A stretch of 64,000 nucleotides of DNA from G963668185 sp963668185 (GTDB lineage Bacteria > Chloroflexota > Dehalococcoidia > Lucifugimonadales > G963668185): contig OY764162.1 of assembly GCA_963668185.1 (NCBI GenBank), forward strand, positions 1,426,001 through 1,490,000, written 5' to 3'. Each line of letters begins with the position of its first letter. Position 1 is the stretch's first letter. Below are positions 16,319 to 25,081 of the stretch, piece by piece. The notes beneath the pieces were generated by a model. That model was not told where the DNA came from, ran no database searches, and worked only from the letters and a program-made list of their open reading frames with translations. The position numbers and the translations under genes were made by a program.

Positions 16319-16348
16319 ATGCTAGCAGTGGCCCAAATAGAGTGTCAA
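16319..16348 (-). promoter_or_regulatory. Candidate sigma-70 promoter of the hopanoid operon
   Basis: On the minus strand TTGACA (16348-16343) is followed after 18 bases by TAGCAT (16324-16319), about 58 bases before the start codon of the polyprenyl synthase gene. The -35 box is perfect and the -10 box matches four of six positions. Confidence 0.5.
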
Positions 16349-16368
16349 CAAGCGCCAACCACCCCACC

Positions 16369-16617
16369 CCGTTCGCCTTGAGCCTGTCGAAGAGCCTGCC
16401 CCGAGTCCCCCGAAGGGCCCGCCCACGTCACCCAGCCGCTCGTTCGCCCAAACTCCGCCGTCATTCCGGCATTCACGCGCCAGCGTGAACTCGGGGGCAG
16501 CCGGAATCCAGCAGGGCCGGGCAGGGCCTCCACCCCCTTCCCTAGTCCGCTGAAGAAAGTAAAGCATCCTTGTCTAGTCCCTTCCCCAGTCTGCTGGGGA
16601 AGGTTGGGATGGGGTAA
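16369..16617. repeat. Intergenic cluster of dispersed palindromic repeats
   Basis: Contains a GTTCGCCTTGAGCCTGTCGAAG repeat (about 16370-16393), an interrupted CATTCCGGCATTC...CAGCCGGAATCCAG inverted repeat (about 16464-16511) and a full CCTTCCCCAGTCTGCTGGGGAAGG hairpin with the TTGGGATGGGG tail (16580-16617). The tail is followed after about 30 bases by ACGCAAAGGTCTCC, which also follows the hairpin copy near 2906-2920. No gene is seen between 16349 and 16666. Confidence 0.75.
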
Positions 16618-16693
16618 GATCGCCGCTATCCTGGCGCCGCTGTAGGGTTACGCAAAGGTCTCCGATGTGGAGACGGGAACGGCAGGAAAACCC

Positions 16694-18103
16694 ATGCGCA
16701 GATTACCTCGTTGGACTCCCGCCCTGATCCTGACAGCGCTACTGGTAGCCGCGCTAGCCTCCTGCGGCGACAGCCCCGCCGCGCCCGCCGCCCGCTCCAC
16801 CGAAACGCCCACCCAAACGCCAGCCGCAAGCCCCACCGCGACGGCGGAAGCGTCAGCCGCTACCCGGACGCCCACTCCGCAGCCGACCGCGAGTCCGACG
16901 GTCACAGTAGAAGCGCCGAGCGGAGACGCGCCCGCCACCCTCAGCGCCGGCGGCTTCCACACCTGCTGGGTGAAGGCCGACGGCTCCGTAGCCTGCTGGG
17001 GCCAGAACATCTTTGGACAGGCCACGCCGCCTGATGGCAAGTTCACATCCGTCAGCGCCAGGGGCGTCCATACCTGCGGGATGAAGACCGATGGCTCCAT
17101 AGTTTGCTGGGGCGCGAATGAGGACTTAGGTGGAAACTTCGTAGGCCAAGCCACGCCGCCGGACGGCAAGTTCACATCCGTCAGCGCCGGCACTGGCCAT
17201 ACGTGCGGGTTGAAGGCCGACGGCTCAGTCGTCTGCTGGGGTGGGAATGAGGATAATTTCGGGGACTTCGTGGGCCAGGCCACGCCGCCGGCCGGCGAGT
17301 TCTCGTCAGTCAGCGCCGGGGGCCTCCACACCTGTGGAGTGAAGACCGACCGCTCTATAGCCTGCTGGGGCGATGACTTGCTGGGTCAAGCCACGCCGCC
17401 GGTCGTCGAGTTCGCATCCGTCAGCGCAGGGTGGTACCACACGTGCGGGGTGAAAACAGACGGTGCTGTAGCCTGCTGGGGTTCGAACGAGGGTTTGCGC
17501 TTGGACTTTGCCGGACAAGCCATGCCGCCGGCCGGCAAATTCGTGTCCGTCAGCGCGGGCGCATACCACACGTGCGGTGTGAAGATCGACAGGACCGTAG
17601 CCTGCTGGGGTTCGAACGAAGAGCAGTATGGAGGCTATTCGAACCAGGCCACGCCACCGCCCGGGGAGTTTGCGTTCGTCACCGCCGGAGGGTTCCATAC
17701 CTGTGGAGTGAAGACAGACGGCGCGGTTGTTTGCTGGGGCGATAACATCGTGGGACAAACTGCGGTGCCTGCCGAAGCGTCAGGCGGAAATGCGCCCGTA
17801 TTCACCTCCGTCAGCGCCGGCGCTCTGCACACCTGCGGGGTGAAGGCAGACGGCGGCATAGCCTGCTGGGGCGATAACTCCATCGGTCAATCCACGCCGC
17901 CGGCCGGCAAGTTCGCATCCGTCAGCGTCGGAGGCGGCCATACCTGCGGGGTGAAGGCAGACGGCGGCATAGTTTGCTGGGGCGATAACTCCATCGGCCA
18001 GTCCACGCCGCCGGTCGGCGAGTTCACCTCTGTCAGCGCAGGGTGGCTCCACACATGTGGCGTGAAGATCCACGGCTCCGTGGCATGTTTGGGGCTTGAA
18101 TGA
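16694..18103 (+). CDS. RCC1-repeat lipoprotein, N-terminal part (blades 1-10)
   Basis: The protein starts with a lipoprotein signal peptide (RRLPRWTPALILTALLVAALASC, lipobox Cys) and a Ser/Thr/Pro-rich linker (TETPTQTPAASPTAT). Then come ten RCC1-like blades of roughly 33-42 residues with consensus SVSAG-x-x-HTCGVKTDG-x-x-CWG-x-N...GQ-x-TPP-x-GEF. ATG 16694 has AGGAA upstream and gives a proper signal peptide; a GTG at 16667 would spoil it. The frame ends prematurely in the tenth blade (AC-LGLE-stop) because TGTTTGGGG has one T too many where sister blades read TGCTGGGG. The next frame continues the same blade. It probably lies on the cell surface; ligand unknown. Confidence 0.85.
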   Translation: MRRLPRWTPALILTALLVAALASCGDSPAAPAARSTETPTQTPAASPTATAEASAATRTPTPQPTASPTVTVEAPSGDAPATLSAGGFHTCWVKADGSVACWGQNIFGQATPPDGKFTSVSARGVHTCGMKTDGSIVCWGANEDLGGNFVGQATPPDGKFTSVSAGTGHTCGLKADGSVVCWGGNEDNFGDFVGQATPPAGEFSSVSAGGLHTCGVKTDRSIACWGDDLLGQATPPVVEFASVSAGWYHTCGVKTDGAVACWGSNEGLRLDFAGQAMPPAGKFVSVSAGAYHTCGVKIDRTVACWGSNEEQYGGYSNQATPPPGEFAFVTAGGFHTCGVKTDGAVVCWGDNIVGQTAVPAEASGGNAPVFTSVSAGALHTCGVKADGGIACWGDNSIGQSTPPAGKFASVSVGGGHTCGVKADGGIVCWGDNSIGQSTPPVGEFTSVSAGWLHTCGVKIHGSVACLGLE

Positions 18104-20405
18104 GGACTTTGATGGCAACTTTGTGGGCCAATCCACGCCGCCGGCCGGCGAGTTCATTTCTGTTAGCGCCGGCGCCGGCCATACGTGCGGGGAGAAGATC
18201 GACGGTTCCATAGCCTGCTGGGGCTCGAATGATGACGGGTACGGAAACTTCTTGGGCCAATCCACGCCGCCGGATGGCAAGTTCGTATCCGTTAGCGCAG
18301 GCCTCGTTCACACGTGCGGGGTGAAGATCGACGGTTCCATAGCCTGCTGGGGCTCGAGTGATGATGAGGACGGAAACTTCTTGGGCCAAGCGACGCCGCC
18401 GGATGGCGAGTTCATTTCGGTTAGTGCAGGTCCCGCTCACACGTGTGGTGTGAAAACCGACGGTTCCATAGCCTGCTGGGGCTCGAATGACGACTTTAAT
18501 GGCAACTTCGCGGGCCAATCCACGCCGCCGGCCGGGGAGTTCGCATCCGTCAGCGCGGGTAGCCTCCACACGTGCGGAGTGAAGACCGACGGCTCTATAG
18601 TCTGCTGGGGCGATAATCAACTCGGCCAGTCCTCGCCATCTGCCGGAGGCCACACCCCAACGCCGACTCCATCCCCCGTCACGTCGGAAGCGCCCGAAGA
18701 AGACATAACGCCATTCGCATCCGTCAGTGCCGGCAGGCACCACACCTGCGGCGTGAGGATCGATGGCTCCGTCGTTTGCTGGGGCAGCAATGTAGGTGGT
18801 CGATCCTCATCGCCTGCCGACAAGTTCGCGTCAGTCAGTGCCGGGTGGTACCACACCTGCGGAGTGAAGACCGACGGGGCCGTAGCTTGCTGGGGTTCGA
18901 ACGAAGACCAGTATGGAGGCTATGCGAACCAAGCCGAGCCGCCACCTGGGGAGTTTACGTTCATCGCCGCTGGAGGGGTTCATACTTGTGGAGTGAAGAC
19001 AGATGGCTCGGTCTCGTGCTGGGGTCAGGATGAAGACTCGGAAGGGAATGTCGTAGGCCAATCCACTCCGCCGCACGGGGAGTTCGTCTCAGTCAGCGCA
19101 GGCGAGTTCCACACCTGCGGGGTGAAGACCGACTACAGCATAGCTTGCTGGGGCAAAGACTCCACCGGTCAAGCCACGCCGCCGGCTGGCGAGTTCGTAT
19201 CCGTCAGCGCTGGCGCCGCCCACACCTGCGGATTGAAGACCGATGGCTCCGTCGCCTGCTGGGGAGACGATTGGGCCGGGCAATCCACTCCGCCGCCCGG
19301 GGAGTTCGTCTCAGTTAGCGCAGGCGGCCTCCACACCTGCGGGGTGAAGACCGACTACAGCATAGCTTGCTGGGGCAATGACTCCACCGGTCAAGCCACA
19401 CCGTCGACCGGGGAGTTCGCCTCCGTCAGCGCAGGCGGCCTCCACACGTGTGGAGCGAAGACCGACGGCTCAATCGTATGCTGGGGCAGTGATCATTTCG
19501 GCCAGTCCACGCCGTATAACGGAAGCCCCACCCGAACTCCGATTGTCGAGGACTCCGCCCCAACGCCGACTCCGTCACCCGTCACGCCGGACGCACCTGA
19601 GGAAGAGCCGACATTCACGTCCGTCAGCGCCGGGGGCGCCCATATCTGCGGGGTGAAAACCGACGGTTTCGTCGTGTGCTGGGGTGTCAACTTTGATGGC
19701 CGGGCATCGCCGCCGACCGGTAAATTCACGTCCGTCAGCGCCGGATGGTACCTATCCTGTGCGATCAAGATTGACGGCTACATCGTCTGCTGGGGTTCCG
19801 ATTGGGACGATCCGGTCACGCCGCCGACCGGCAAGTTCGCATACGTTAGCGTAGGCCAAGGTCACGCCTGCGGATTGAAGGTCGACGGCTCAGTCACCTG
19901 CTGGGGCCATGATGAGAACGGCCAATCGTCCACATCGCCGGCCGGCGAGTTCACCACAGTTAGCGCAGGTGGGTACCACACTTGCGGGGTGAGAACCGAC
20001 GGCTACGTAGTCTGCTGGGGCTTGAACGAGGATCACGATGAGAACTTCATCGGTCAGGCAACGCCGCCGGACGGTAAGTTTGTCTCAGTCAGCGCCGGGT
20101 GGTACCACACCTGCGGAGTGAAGACCGATGGCTCGGTTGCTTGCTGGGGCTCGAACGAGTACTGGGATGGGACTTTCATGGGGCAGGCAACACCGCCGGC
20201 TGCCAAGTTCGCTTCAGTCAGCGCAGGCGACTATCACACTTGCGGGTTGAAGGCCGATGGCTCGGTCGCCTGCTGGGGCTGGAATGAATACGGGAAAGCA
20301 GCGCCGCCGGACGATAAGTTTATCTCAGTCAGCGCAGGGGGCCACAATACCTGCGGGTTGAAGGCCGACGGCCACATAGCCTGCTGGGGCTGGGATGGAC
20401 CGTAG
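18096..20405 (+). CDS. RCC1-repeat lipoprotein, C-terminal part (blades 10-28)
   Basis: The frame continues the repeat interrupted at 18088-18094 (blade 10 resumes at NEDFDGNFVGQSTPP) and carries 18 further blades. Two Pro/Thr linkers (TPTPTPSPVTSEAPEED and TPTPSPVTPDAPEEE) separate blocks of exactly seven blades. With the upstream part the protein has 28 blades in four blocks of seven, matching four complete RCC1-type propellers. Nearly every blade has two Cys (HTC and CWG). It lacks its own signal peptide, so if the frameshift is real this half is not exported. RCC1-like repeats in bacteria are usually secreted recognition or adhesion modules; that role is inference. Confidence 0.85.
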   Translation: MNEDFDGNFVGQSTPPAGEFISVSAGAGHTCGEKIDGSIACWGSNDDGYGNFLGQSTPPDGKFVSVSAGLVHTCGVKIDGSIACWGSSDDEDGNFLGQATPPDGEFISVSAGPAHTCGVKTDGSIACWGSNDDFNGNFAGQSTPPAGEFASVSAGSLHTCGVKTDGSIVCWGDNQLGQSSPSAGGHTPTPTPSPVTSEAPEEDITPFASVSAGRHHTCGVRIDGSVVCWGSNVGGRSSSPADKFASVSAGWYHTCGVKTDGAVACWGSNEDQYGGYANQAEPPPGEFTFIAAGGVHTCGVKTDGSVSCWGQDEDSEGNVVGQSTPPHGEFVSVSAGEFHTCGVKTDYSIACWGKDSTGQATPPAGEFVSVSAGAAHTCGLKTDGSVACWGDDWAGQSTPPPGEFVSVSAGGLHTCGVKTDYSIACWGNDSTGQATPSTGEFASVSAGGLHTCGAKTDGSIVCWGSDHFGQSTPYNGSPTRTPIVEDSAPTPTPSPVTPDAPEEEPTFTSVSAGGAHICGVKTDGFVVCWGVNFDGRASPPTGKFTSVSAGWYLSCAIKIDGYIVCWGSDWDDPVTPPTGKFAYVSVGQGHACGLKVDGSVTCWGHDENGQSSTSPAGEFTTVSAGGYHTCGVRTDGYVVCWGLNEDHDENFIGQATPPDGKFVSVSAGWYHTCGVKTDGSVACWGSNEYWDGTFMGQATPPAAKFASVSAGDYHTCGLKADGSVACWGWNEYGKAAPPDDKFISVSAGGHNTCGLKADGHIACWGWDGP

Positions 20406-20551
20406 GTTTTGTCCCTGCCCCCGGACCGACCCCAGCAACGCGCCCGCCCTTCCTTCCGTCACTCCCGCGCAGAGCCTGCCCTGAGCGCAGCCGAACGGGC
20501 GGGAATCCATCCGCCCCTCGCCACTAAAAACTAAAAACTCCCCCCCACCCC

Positions 20552-20580
20552 TTGACACAATAGTACCCTGCCCCCATAAT
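20552..20580 (+). promoter_or_regulatory. Strong sigma-70 promoter, probably giving a leaderless mRNA
   Basis: TTGACA (20552-20557), 17 bases, then CATAAT (20575-20580). The first ATG of the next gene is at 20588, so transcription would start at or within a few bases of the start codon. No Shine-Dalgarno sequence is present. Confidence 0.7.
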
Positions 20581-20587
20581 AGAACCT

Positions 20588-21715
20588 ATGCTCACTATGA
20601 CGCTCGAACAAGAACGAGAACTCGACGCCATGCCCCCGGCGCTGCCGATCGACGCCCTCGTCCGCCGTTACACCTACGACGGACGGCTCATCGTCGGCTT
20701 CCTCGTCTCCACCATGCAGGGAGACATGCCCGGCGGCAACCTCTCGCACGCCCTCCAGGCCTGCCGCCTGCTCATCAAGCTCGGCTTCAGCGACGCCCAG
20801 CTTCCAGATGACGACGCCCCGAACGCCCCCGCGCGCGCGGACGCAGGCAGGCCGAGCCGGCGCAGAAACGCACGGCCCTCCAAGCTGGAAGCAGAACTCG
20901 CCAGGTTCGCCCGCGACGAAACCGACGGCGGACGAGACGCCGTCCGCTTCCTCGTCGATGTCATGCAGGGCAACGTCCCCGACTTCAAGCCGCACCACAG
21001 GATAGCAGCCGCCAGGGAACTACTCCGCCGCGGCTTCGACCGGCAAGGCGGCCCTGACGCCCAGCAGGAGCCCGAACCCGCCGCCGTCCCAGAACAGGAG
21101 CCGGAGCCCGAGGTCCCCCAAGTGCCCAAAGGCTTCATGGTCGCGCCCGATGGCGACATCACCACGGACTGGACCGATAGCAGTAGCCCGGTCCTCCCGA
21201 GAGAAGGACTGGTGGATCTGATCGGATGGAGCCGCTACAGCGACACGCTGAGAGAGGATAAGGCAAAGGGACGCACGATACTGAAGCCCGACTGGTGGCA
21301 CGAGGGCATGGAAGAGTTCGTTGACGAAGACGCGCCCACCCTGATCGAGGCGATACTCCAAGGGGCCGAGGCCGAGGGCATAACGATAGCGCCCCACCTG
21401 CTCGAAGCCACAAGGCTGAGGATGGAACAGGAACGGCAAGAAGCCTCCCAGCGAGAGACCGGACACGAACCTGGTCCCGAAGACGCGCTCGAAGAAGACG
21501 ACGTGGATCAGCAAGACTCGGAACCCGAAGTCGTAGCCGACGAAGACACCAACGTGCCATGGTCCAAGCCCGGCTACCACTACCCCGACGAACTGAGCGC
21601 CCACGAGAAAAAGGTCCTCGACAAGGGCGGCACCCTTTACTGGGACACCCCAGGATGCCACTCCCCCGCATCGGCCTTTGGCGAGCGGCCCTTGCCCCAC
21701 GCCCGTTCCCCCTGA
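20588..21715 (+). CDS. Acidic protein of unknown function with two internal repeats (375 aa)
   Basis: The N-terminal part contains two related segments of about 46 residues: residues 21-67 (DGRLIVGFLVSTMQGDMP...ACRLLIKLGF) and about 102-146 (GRDAVRFLVDVMQGNVP...ARELLRRGF), separated by a basic linker. A Pro/Glu linker, a segment with WWHEGMEEFVDEDAPTLIEA and a long acidic tail follow. The last 15 or so residues (GERPLPHARSP) are translated from the dispersed repeat that begins the next intergenic region. No signal peptide or membrane span is visible. The helical repeat with VxxMQG could be a DNA- or protein-binding module, but I do not recognise it. ATG 20597 is an alternative start. Confidence 0.75.
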   Translation: MLTMTLEQERELDAMPPALPIDALVRRYTYDGRLIVGFLVSTMQGDMPGGNLSHALQACRLLIKLGFSDAQLPDDDAPNAPARADAGRPSRRRNARPSKLEAELARFARDETDGGRDAVRFLVDVMQGNVPDFKPHHRIAAARELLRRGFDRQGGPDAQQEPEPAAVPEQEPEPEVPQVPKGFMVAPDGDITTDWTDSSSPVLPREGLVDLIGWSRYSDTLREDKAKGRTILKPDWWHEGMEEFVDEDAPTLIEAILQGAEAEGITIAPHLLEATRLRMEQERQEASQRETGHEPGPEDALEEDDVDQQDSEPEVVADEDTNVPWSKPGYHYPDELSAHEKKVLDKGGTLYWDTPGCHSPASAFGERPLPHARSP

Positions 21716-22046
21716 CCCCGTCCTGAGCTTGACGAAGGGGCCCGTCGAAGAGCCTGCCCCGAGTCCCCCGAGGGGGCCCCGGGCAAGACGCCGTCATTCC
21801 CGCGAAGGCGGGAATCCATCCGCGCCCGCCGTCATTGTCCCGTAGGGGCCGTTCGCGAACGGCCCTTGCCCCGTGCGCCGGCCCACCGTCATTCCCGCGC
21901 AGGCGGGAATCCATCCGCGCCCACCGCCATTCCCCCGTAGGGGCCGTTCGCGAACGGCCCTTGCCCCGTGCGCCGGCCCACCGTCATTCCCGCGAAGGCG
22001 GGAATCCATCCGCCCACCGTCATACCGGCGAAGGCCGGTATCCAGG
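21690..22046. repeat. Dense cluster of palindromic repeats
   Basis: The gap before the next gene is filled by repeats: TCATTCCCGCGAAGGCGGGAATCCAT near 21794, 21889 and 21984 (the middle copy has CGCAGGCG in the loop); two copies of GGGCCGTTCGCGAACGGCCC (21846-21865 and 21941-21960) within a longer duplicated block of about 95 bp; and GTCATACCGGCGAAGGCCGGTATCCAG (22019-22045). 22047-22151 holds the leader of the next gene. Confidence 0.85.
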
Positions 22047-22151
22047 GGCCGGGGGTTCCCCATGGCCGCGGGCATCACATACCCCCACTTTAGACAGCCC
22101 CTTAGATATACTTGGGGGGCCGGTCCTTGATGTGCCGGACCCGGAGAAGCC

Positions 22152-22841
22152 TTGGAAGTAAGACTGGAAAGCTTGATCGATGGCGCGAGGTCTGCCGACG
22201 GCGTCGCGGTGATCGTGGACGTGCTGCGCTGCTTCACGACGGCCTCCGTCGCGCTGTCCAGAGGCGCGGAGAGAATCGTCATGGTGGCGGAAGTGGATGA
22301 AGCGATCGACCTGCGCAGTCGAGGCGTGGGCGCTTACTGCGTGGGAGAGGTCGGCGGCAAGAGGCCGGAAGGCTTCGACTTCGGCAACTCGCCAACCGAA
22401 ATGCTGACCGCCGACGTACAGGGCAGGACGCTGATCCAGTCCACCAGGGCCGGCACGGTCGGAGTGACCGCGGCGGAGCGTGCGGGCCTGATTTACGGCG
22501 CCGCGCTCGTCAACGCGCGCGCAACCGCCGGCGTCATCTCCGCCCAGGCCCCGGAGCGCGTCACGGTAGTGGCCATGGGGTCCAGTGGACTTGTGCGCAA
22601 CGATGAAGACGAGCAGTGCGCGCTCTACCTGCGCAATCTGCTGGAAGGGCGCCATCCCGACCCGGACGCGGTCCGGAGCCTCGCGCAGTCGGGAGCGGAA
22701 GCGCGCAAGTACGGCGATCCGGCAAGGCCCCACTTCCCAACGTCCGACAGGGACGCGGCCATGGACGTGGACCGCTTCGGGTTCGCGATACGGGTCCGGA
22801 GGGAGGACGGCCTGCTCGCGGCTCGCGCCGAGTACCCGTGA
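22152..22841 (+). CDS. comB: 2-phosphosulfolactate phosphatase family protein (ComB)
   Basis: ComB releases phosphate from 2-phospho-3-sulfolactate, a step of coenzyme M or sulfolactate formation. The family motifs are present: VAVIVDVLRCFTTASVAL, DFGNSPTEM and LIQSTRAGTVGV, and 229 aa is normal. The start is TTG 22152 with GGAG at about 22143. No ComA (phosphosulfolactate synthase) or ComC gene is in the window, but an aldo/keto reductase and a 2-hydroxyacid dehydrogenase follow on the same strand. Whether it serves sulfolactate metabolism or another phosphate ester is open. Confidence 0.85.
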   Translation: MEVRLESLIDGARSADGVAVIVDVLRCFTTASVALSRGAERIVMVAEVDEAIDLRSRGVGAYCVGEVGGKRPEGFDFGNSPTEMLTADVQGRTLIQSTRAGTVGVTAAERAGLIYGAALVNARATAGVISAQAPERVTVVAMGSSGLVRNDEDEQCALYLRNLLEGRHPDPDAVRSLAQSGAEARKYGDPARPHFPTSDRDAAMDVDRFGFAIRVRREDGLLAARAEYP

Positions 22842-22891
22842 GCGACCGGCTCGGCTGATTCTGCTACGCACAAGAAAGACGGGGGGATGAA

Positions 22892-23860
22892 TTGCAATTC
22901 CGAACGCTAGGACGCACAGGCCTCAACGTGTCGGTCATCGGGCTGGGCACGAACAACTTCGGCTCAAGGATGAACGCCGAAGAATCGGTCCGGCTGGTGC
23001 ATCACGCGCTGGACAAGGGCATCAACCTCATCGACACGTCCAACAGCTACGGCGGGACGCTGTCCGAGGAGTACATTGGCCGGGCCATTCAGGACAGGCG
23101 CCGCGACGCCGTGATCGCGACGAAAGTCGGCAGCCGCCTCGTGGACGGCGTGAACCGCGACGGCCTGAGCCGGGCGCACATCATGAGCGAGATCGACGAG
23201 AGCCTGCGGCGGCTCAGGACCGATCACGTTGACCTGTACCAGACTCACTGGACGGACGTGAACACGCCGCTTGAAGAGACGCTGCGGACGCTGGACGACC
23301 TCGTTCGCTCCGGCAAGGTCAGGTACATCGGGTGCTCCAACGTCGCGGCGTGGCACATGTGCGAAGGCGTCATGACCTCGCGGATGCTGGGCCTGAACTC
23401 ATACGCCAGCGTCCAGCCGCACTTCAGCATGATGTTCAGGGCGGCGGAGCCGGAACTCGTGCCCGCGTGCGACCGGTTCGGAGTGGGCATTCTCCCTTAC
23501 TATCCGCTCGCCAGCGGCTTCCTCACCGGCAAGTACCGTCGCGGCCAGGACGCGCCGAGCGGCACAAGGCTTGCCGGCGGGGACAGAGGGATGCTCTCCG
23601 GCCAGAACTTCGACGTGCTGGACAAGCTGGAGAAGTTCGCCGCCGACCGGGGCCGCACGGTTCTTGAGCTGGCGTTCGCGTACCTGCTGGCGTTCCCGGC
23701 AGTCAGTTCCGTGATCGCCGGCGCCACCAGGGCGGAGCAGATAGACGCCAACGCCGCCGCCCACGACTGGAGCCTGGCGGATGAGGACATGGCCCAACTG
23801 AAGCAGACTCTGGACGCCGTGTACACGCCTTCGACCGTCGAGAGGCTGTTGGGAGACTAG
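22892..23860 (+). CDS. Aldo/keto reductase
   Basis: An NADPH-dependent oxidoreductase of the TIM-barrel AKR family. The catalytic tetrad is visible: Asp and Tyr in LIDTSNSYGG, Lys in ATKVGS and His in YQTHWTD. The C-terminal SSVIAGATRAEQIDANA is the cofactor-binding loop, and 322 aa is normal. The TTG at 22892 follows a purine-rich GGGGGGATGAA. It lies 50 bases behind comB and 8 before the next dehydrogenase, so an operon is likely. Substrate unknown. Confidence 0.9.
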   Translation: MQFRTLGRTGLNVSVIGLGTNNFGSRMNAEESVRLVHHALDKGINLIDTSNSYGGTLSEEYIGRAIQDRRRDAVIATKVGSRLVDGVNRDGLSRAHIMSEIDESLRRLRTDHVDLYQTHWTDVNTPLEETLRTLDDLVRSGKVRYIGCSNVAAWHMCEGVMTSRMLGLNSYASVQPHFSMMFRAAEPELVPACDRFGVGILPYYPLASGFLTGKYRRGQDAPSGTRLAGGDRGMLSGQNFDVLDKLEKFAADRGRTVLELAFAYLLAFPAVSSVIAGATRAEQIDANAAAHDWSLADEDMAQLKQTLDAVYTPSTVERLLGD

Positions 23861-23868
23861 GGGGAATC

Positions 23869-24837
23869 ATGACTTCCAGAGAGCGCGTCAAGATCGTTGC
23901 CCCTGGGGACGATCCTCCGCAGGTCCAGGGATCCGAGCACATGAGGCGGCTGGAGCCTTACGGCGACCTCGTCGTCTATGCCGACAGGCCTGCCTCGCTC
24001 GAAGAGAAGCTGCGCAGGGCCGTCGATGCGGACGTGATCCTGAACAGCCGCGGCGCAGTGACCTGGTTCGAGGACGCTCTGCGCCAGCTTCCCCGCCTGC
24101 GGATGATCACGACCTGCGGCGTCGGCACGGACAGCATCGATCTTGAGACTGCCTCGGACATGGGCGTCGTCGTGTCCAACCAGCCCGGCCGGACTGCCCC
24201 CGTAGTGGCTGAGCACATGATCGGATTGATGTTCGCGGCGGCGAAGCGGGCCTACTACCAGACCGCCCAGATCAAGGCCGGCACCTGGATGCGTATGGAC
24301 AACGTGTTCCTTCGCGGGAAGACGCTGGGCGTTATCGGGACCGGGAACATCGGGGCCGAAGTTGCCAGGCTGGCCTCGGCTCTCGGCATGGAGGTAGTCG
24401 CCTGGACGTTCAACCCGTCGCGGGAGCGGGCGGACAGGCTTGGCGTACGCTACGTAGGTCTGGACGACCTGCTGGCGCAGTCTGACGTAGTCACCCTGCA
24501 CGTCGCCCTGACCGATGAGACTCGCGGCATGATCGGCGCGCAGCAGTTCGAGCGGATGAAGGACGGCGCGATTCTCGTAAACGGGGGCCGCGGCCCACTG
24601 GTTGACGAGATGGCGTTAGCCGACGCGTTGAACTCAGGGAAACTGCACGGAGCGGCCCTGGACGTCTTTGGCGAGGAGCCGCCTCCCGCGGACCATCCGC
24701 TGCTCAGGTGCGAGCAGGTGGTCTTCACGCCTCACATGGCTGACATGACGCCCGAAGGCGTGGAGATGCTGAACGAAGGCGCTGTCGATAACATCATCGC
24801 CTACCTGGAGGGCAGGCCGCAGAACGTGGTGAATTAG
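23869..24837 (+). CDS. D-2-hydroxyacid dehydrogenase (phosphoglycerate-dehydrogenase-like)
   Basis: NAD-binding motif LGVIGTGNIGAEVARLA, catalytic Arg in ILVNGGRGPLVDE, Glu in DVFGEEPPPADHPLL and His in VFTPHMADMTPEG are all present, so unlike the homologue at 6940-7929 this one looks active. The 322-aa length lacks the extra regulatory domains of serine-pathway SerA. ATG 23869 is 8 bases behind the aldo/keto reductase, with AGGGGG upstream. It would interconvert a 2-keto acid and a D-2-hydroxy acid; substrate not known. Confidence 0.88.
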   Translation: MTSRERVKIVAPGDDPPQVQGSEHMRRLEPYGDLVVYADRPASLEEKLRRAVDADVILNSRGAVTWFEDALRQLPRLRMITTCGVGTDSIDLETASDMGVVVSNQPGRTAPVVAEHMIGLMFAAAKRAYYQTAQIKAGTWMRMDNVFLRGKTLGVIGTGNIGAEVARLASALGMEVVAWTFNPSRERADRLGVRYVGLDDLLAQSDVVTLHVALTDETRGMIGAQQFERMKDGAILVNGGRGPLVDEMALADALNSGKLHGAALDVFGEEPPPADHPLLRCEQVVFTPHMADMTPEGVEMLNEGAVDNIIAYLEGRPQNVVN

Positions 24838-24868
24838 GCTGAAGGGGCCGACGGCCCCGCTACATCGA

Positions 24869-25081
24869 TCACCCCATGCCGTCGAGGCCGACCGTTACCT
24901 TGTCGCCCTCCACCAGCACCGGCGTGATCCTCTCGCCGCCCGAAAGCGAAGTCACCGTCTCCCAGGCGCTGGGCTTCAACGCGAGATTGACCTCGTCGTA
25001 CGCCGTCCCCTCTTCGTCGAGCTTCTCCTTCAGCGCCGTCGAATAGGGGCAGTCGGGGTGCATGTAAAGTACTGTGTTCAC
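24869..25081 (-). CDS. Glutaredoxin-like protein, monothiol CPYS type
   Basis: A 70-residue thioredoxin-fold protein with active site HPDCPYS (Cys-11, second position Ser), cis-proline segment ERITPVLVEGDKV and glycine-rich C-terminus. It is shorter than classical glutaredoxins and resembles actinobacterial NrdH/mycoredoxin-like or glutathione-independent proteins. It lies convergent to the dehydrogenase gene and divergent from the CoA-transferase pair. Role inferred as thiol-disulfide exchange. Confidence 0.8.
   Translation of the reverse strand: MNTVLYMHPDCPYSTALKEKLDEEGTAYDEVNLALKPSAWETVTSLSGGERITPVLVEGDKVTVGLDGMG

Noticed and set aside
16322..16567. Small minus-strand frame between the hopanoid operon and the RCC1 gene
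   Set aside because: It is made of dispersed repeats and overlaps the promoter region; no support.
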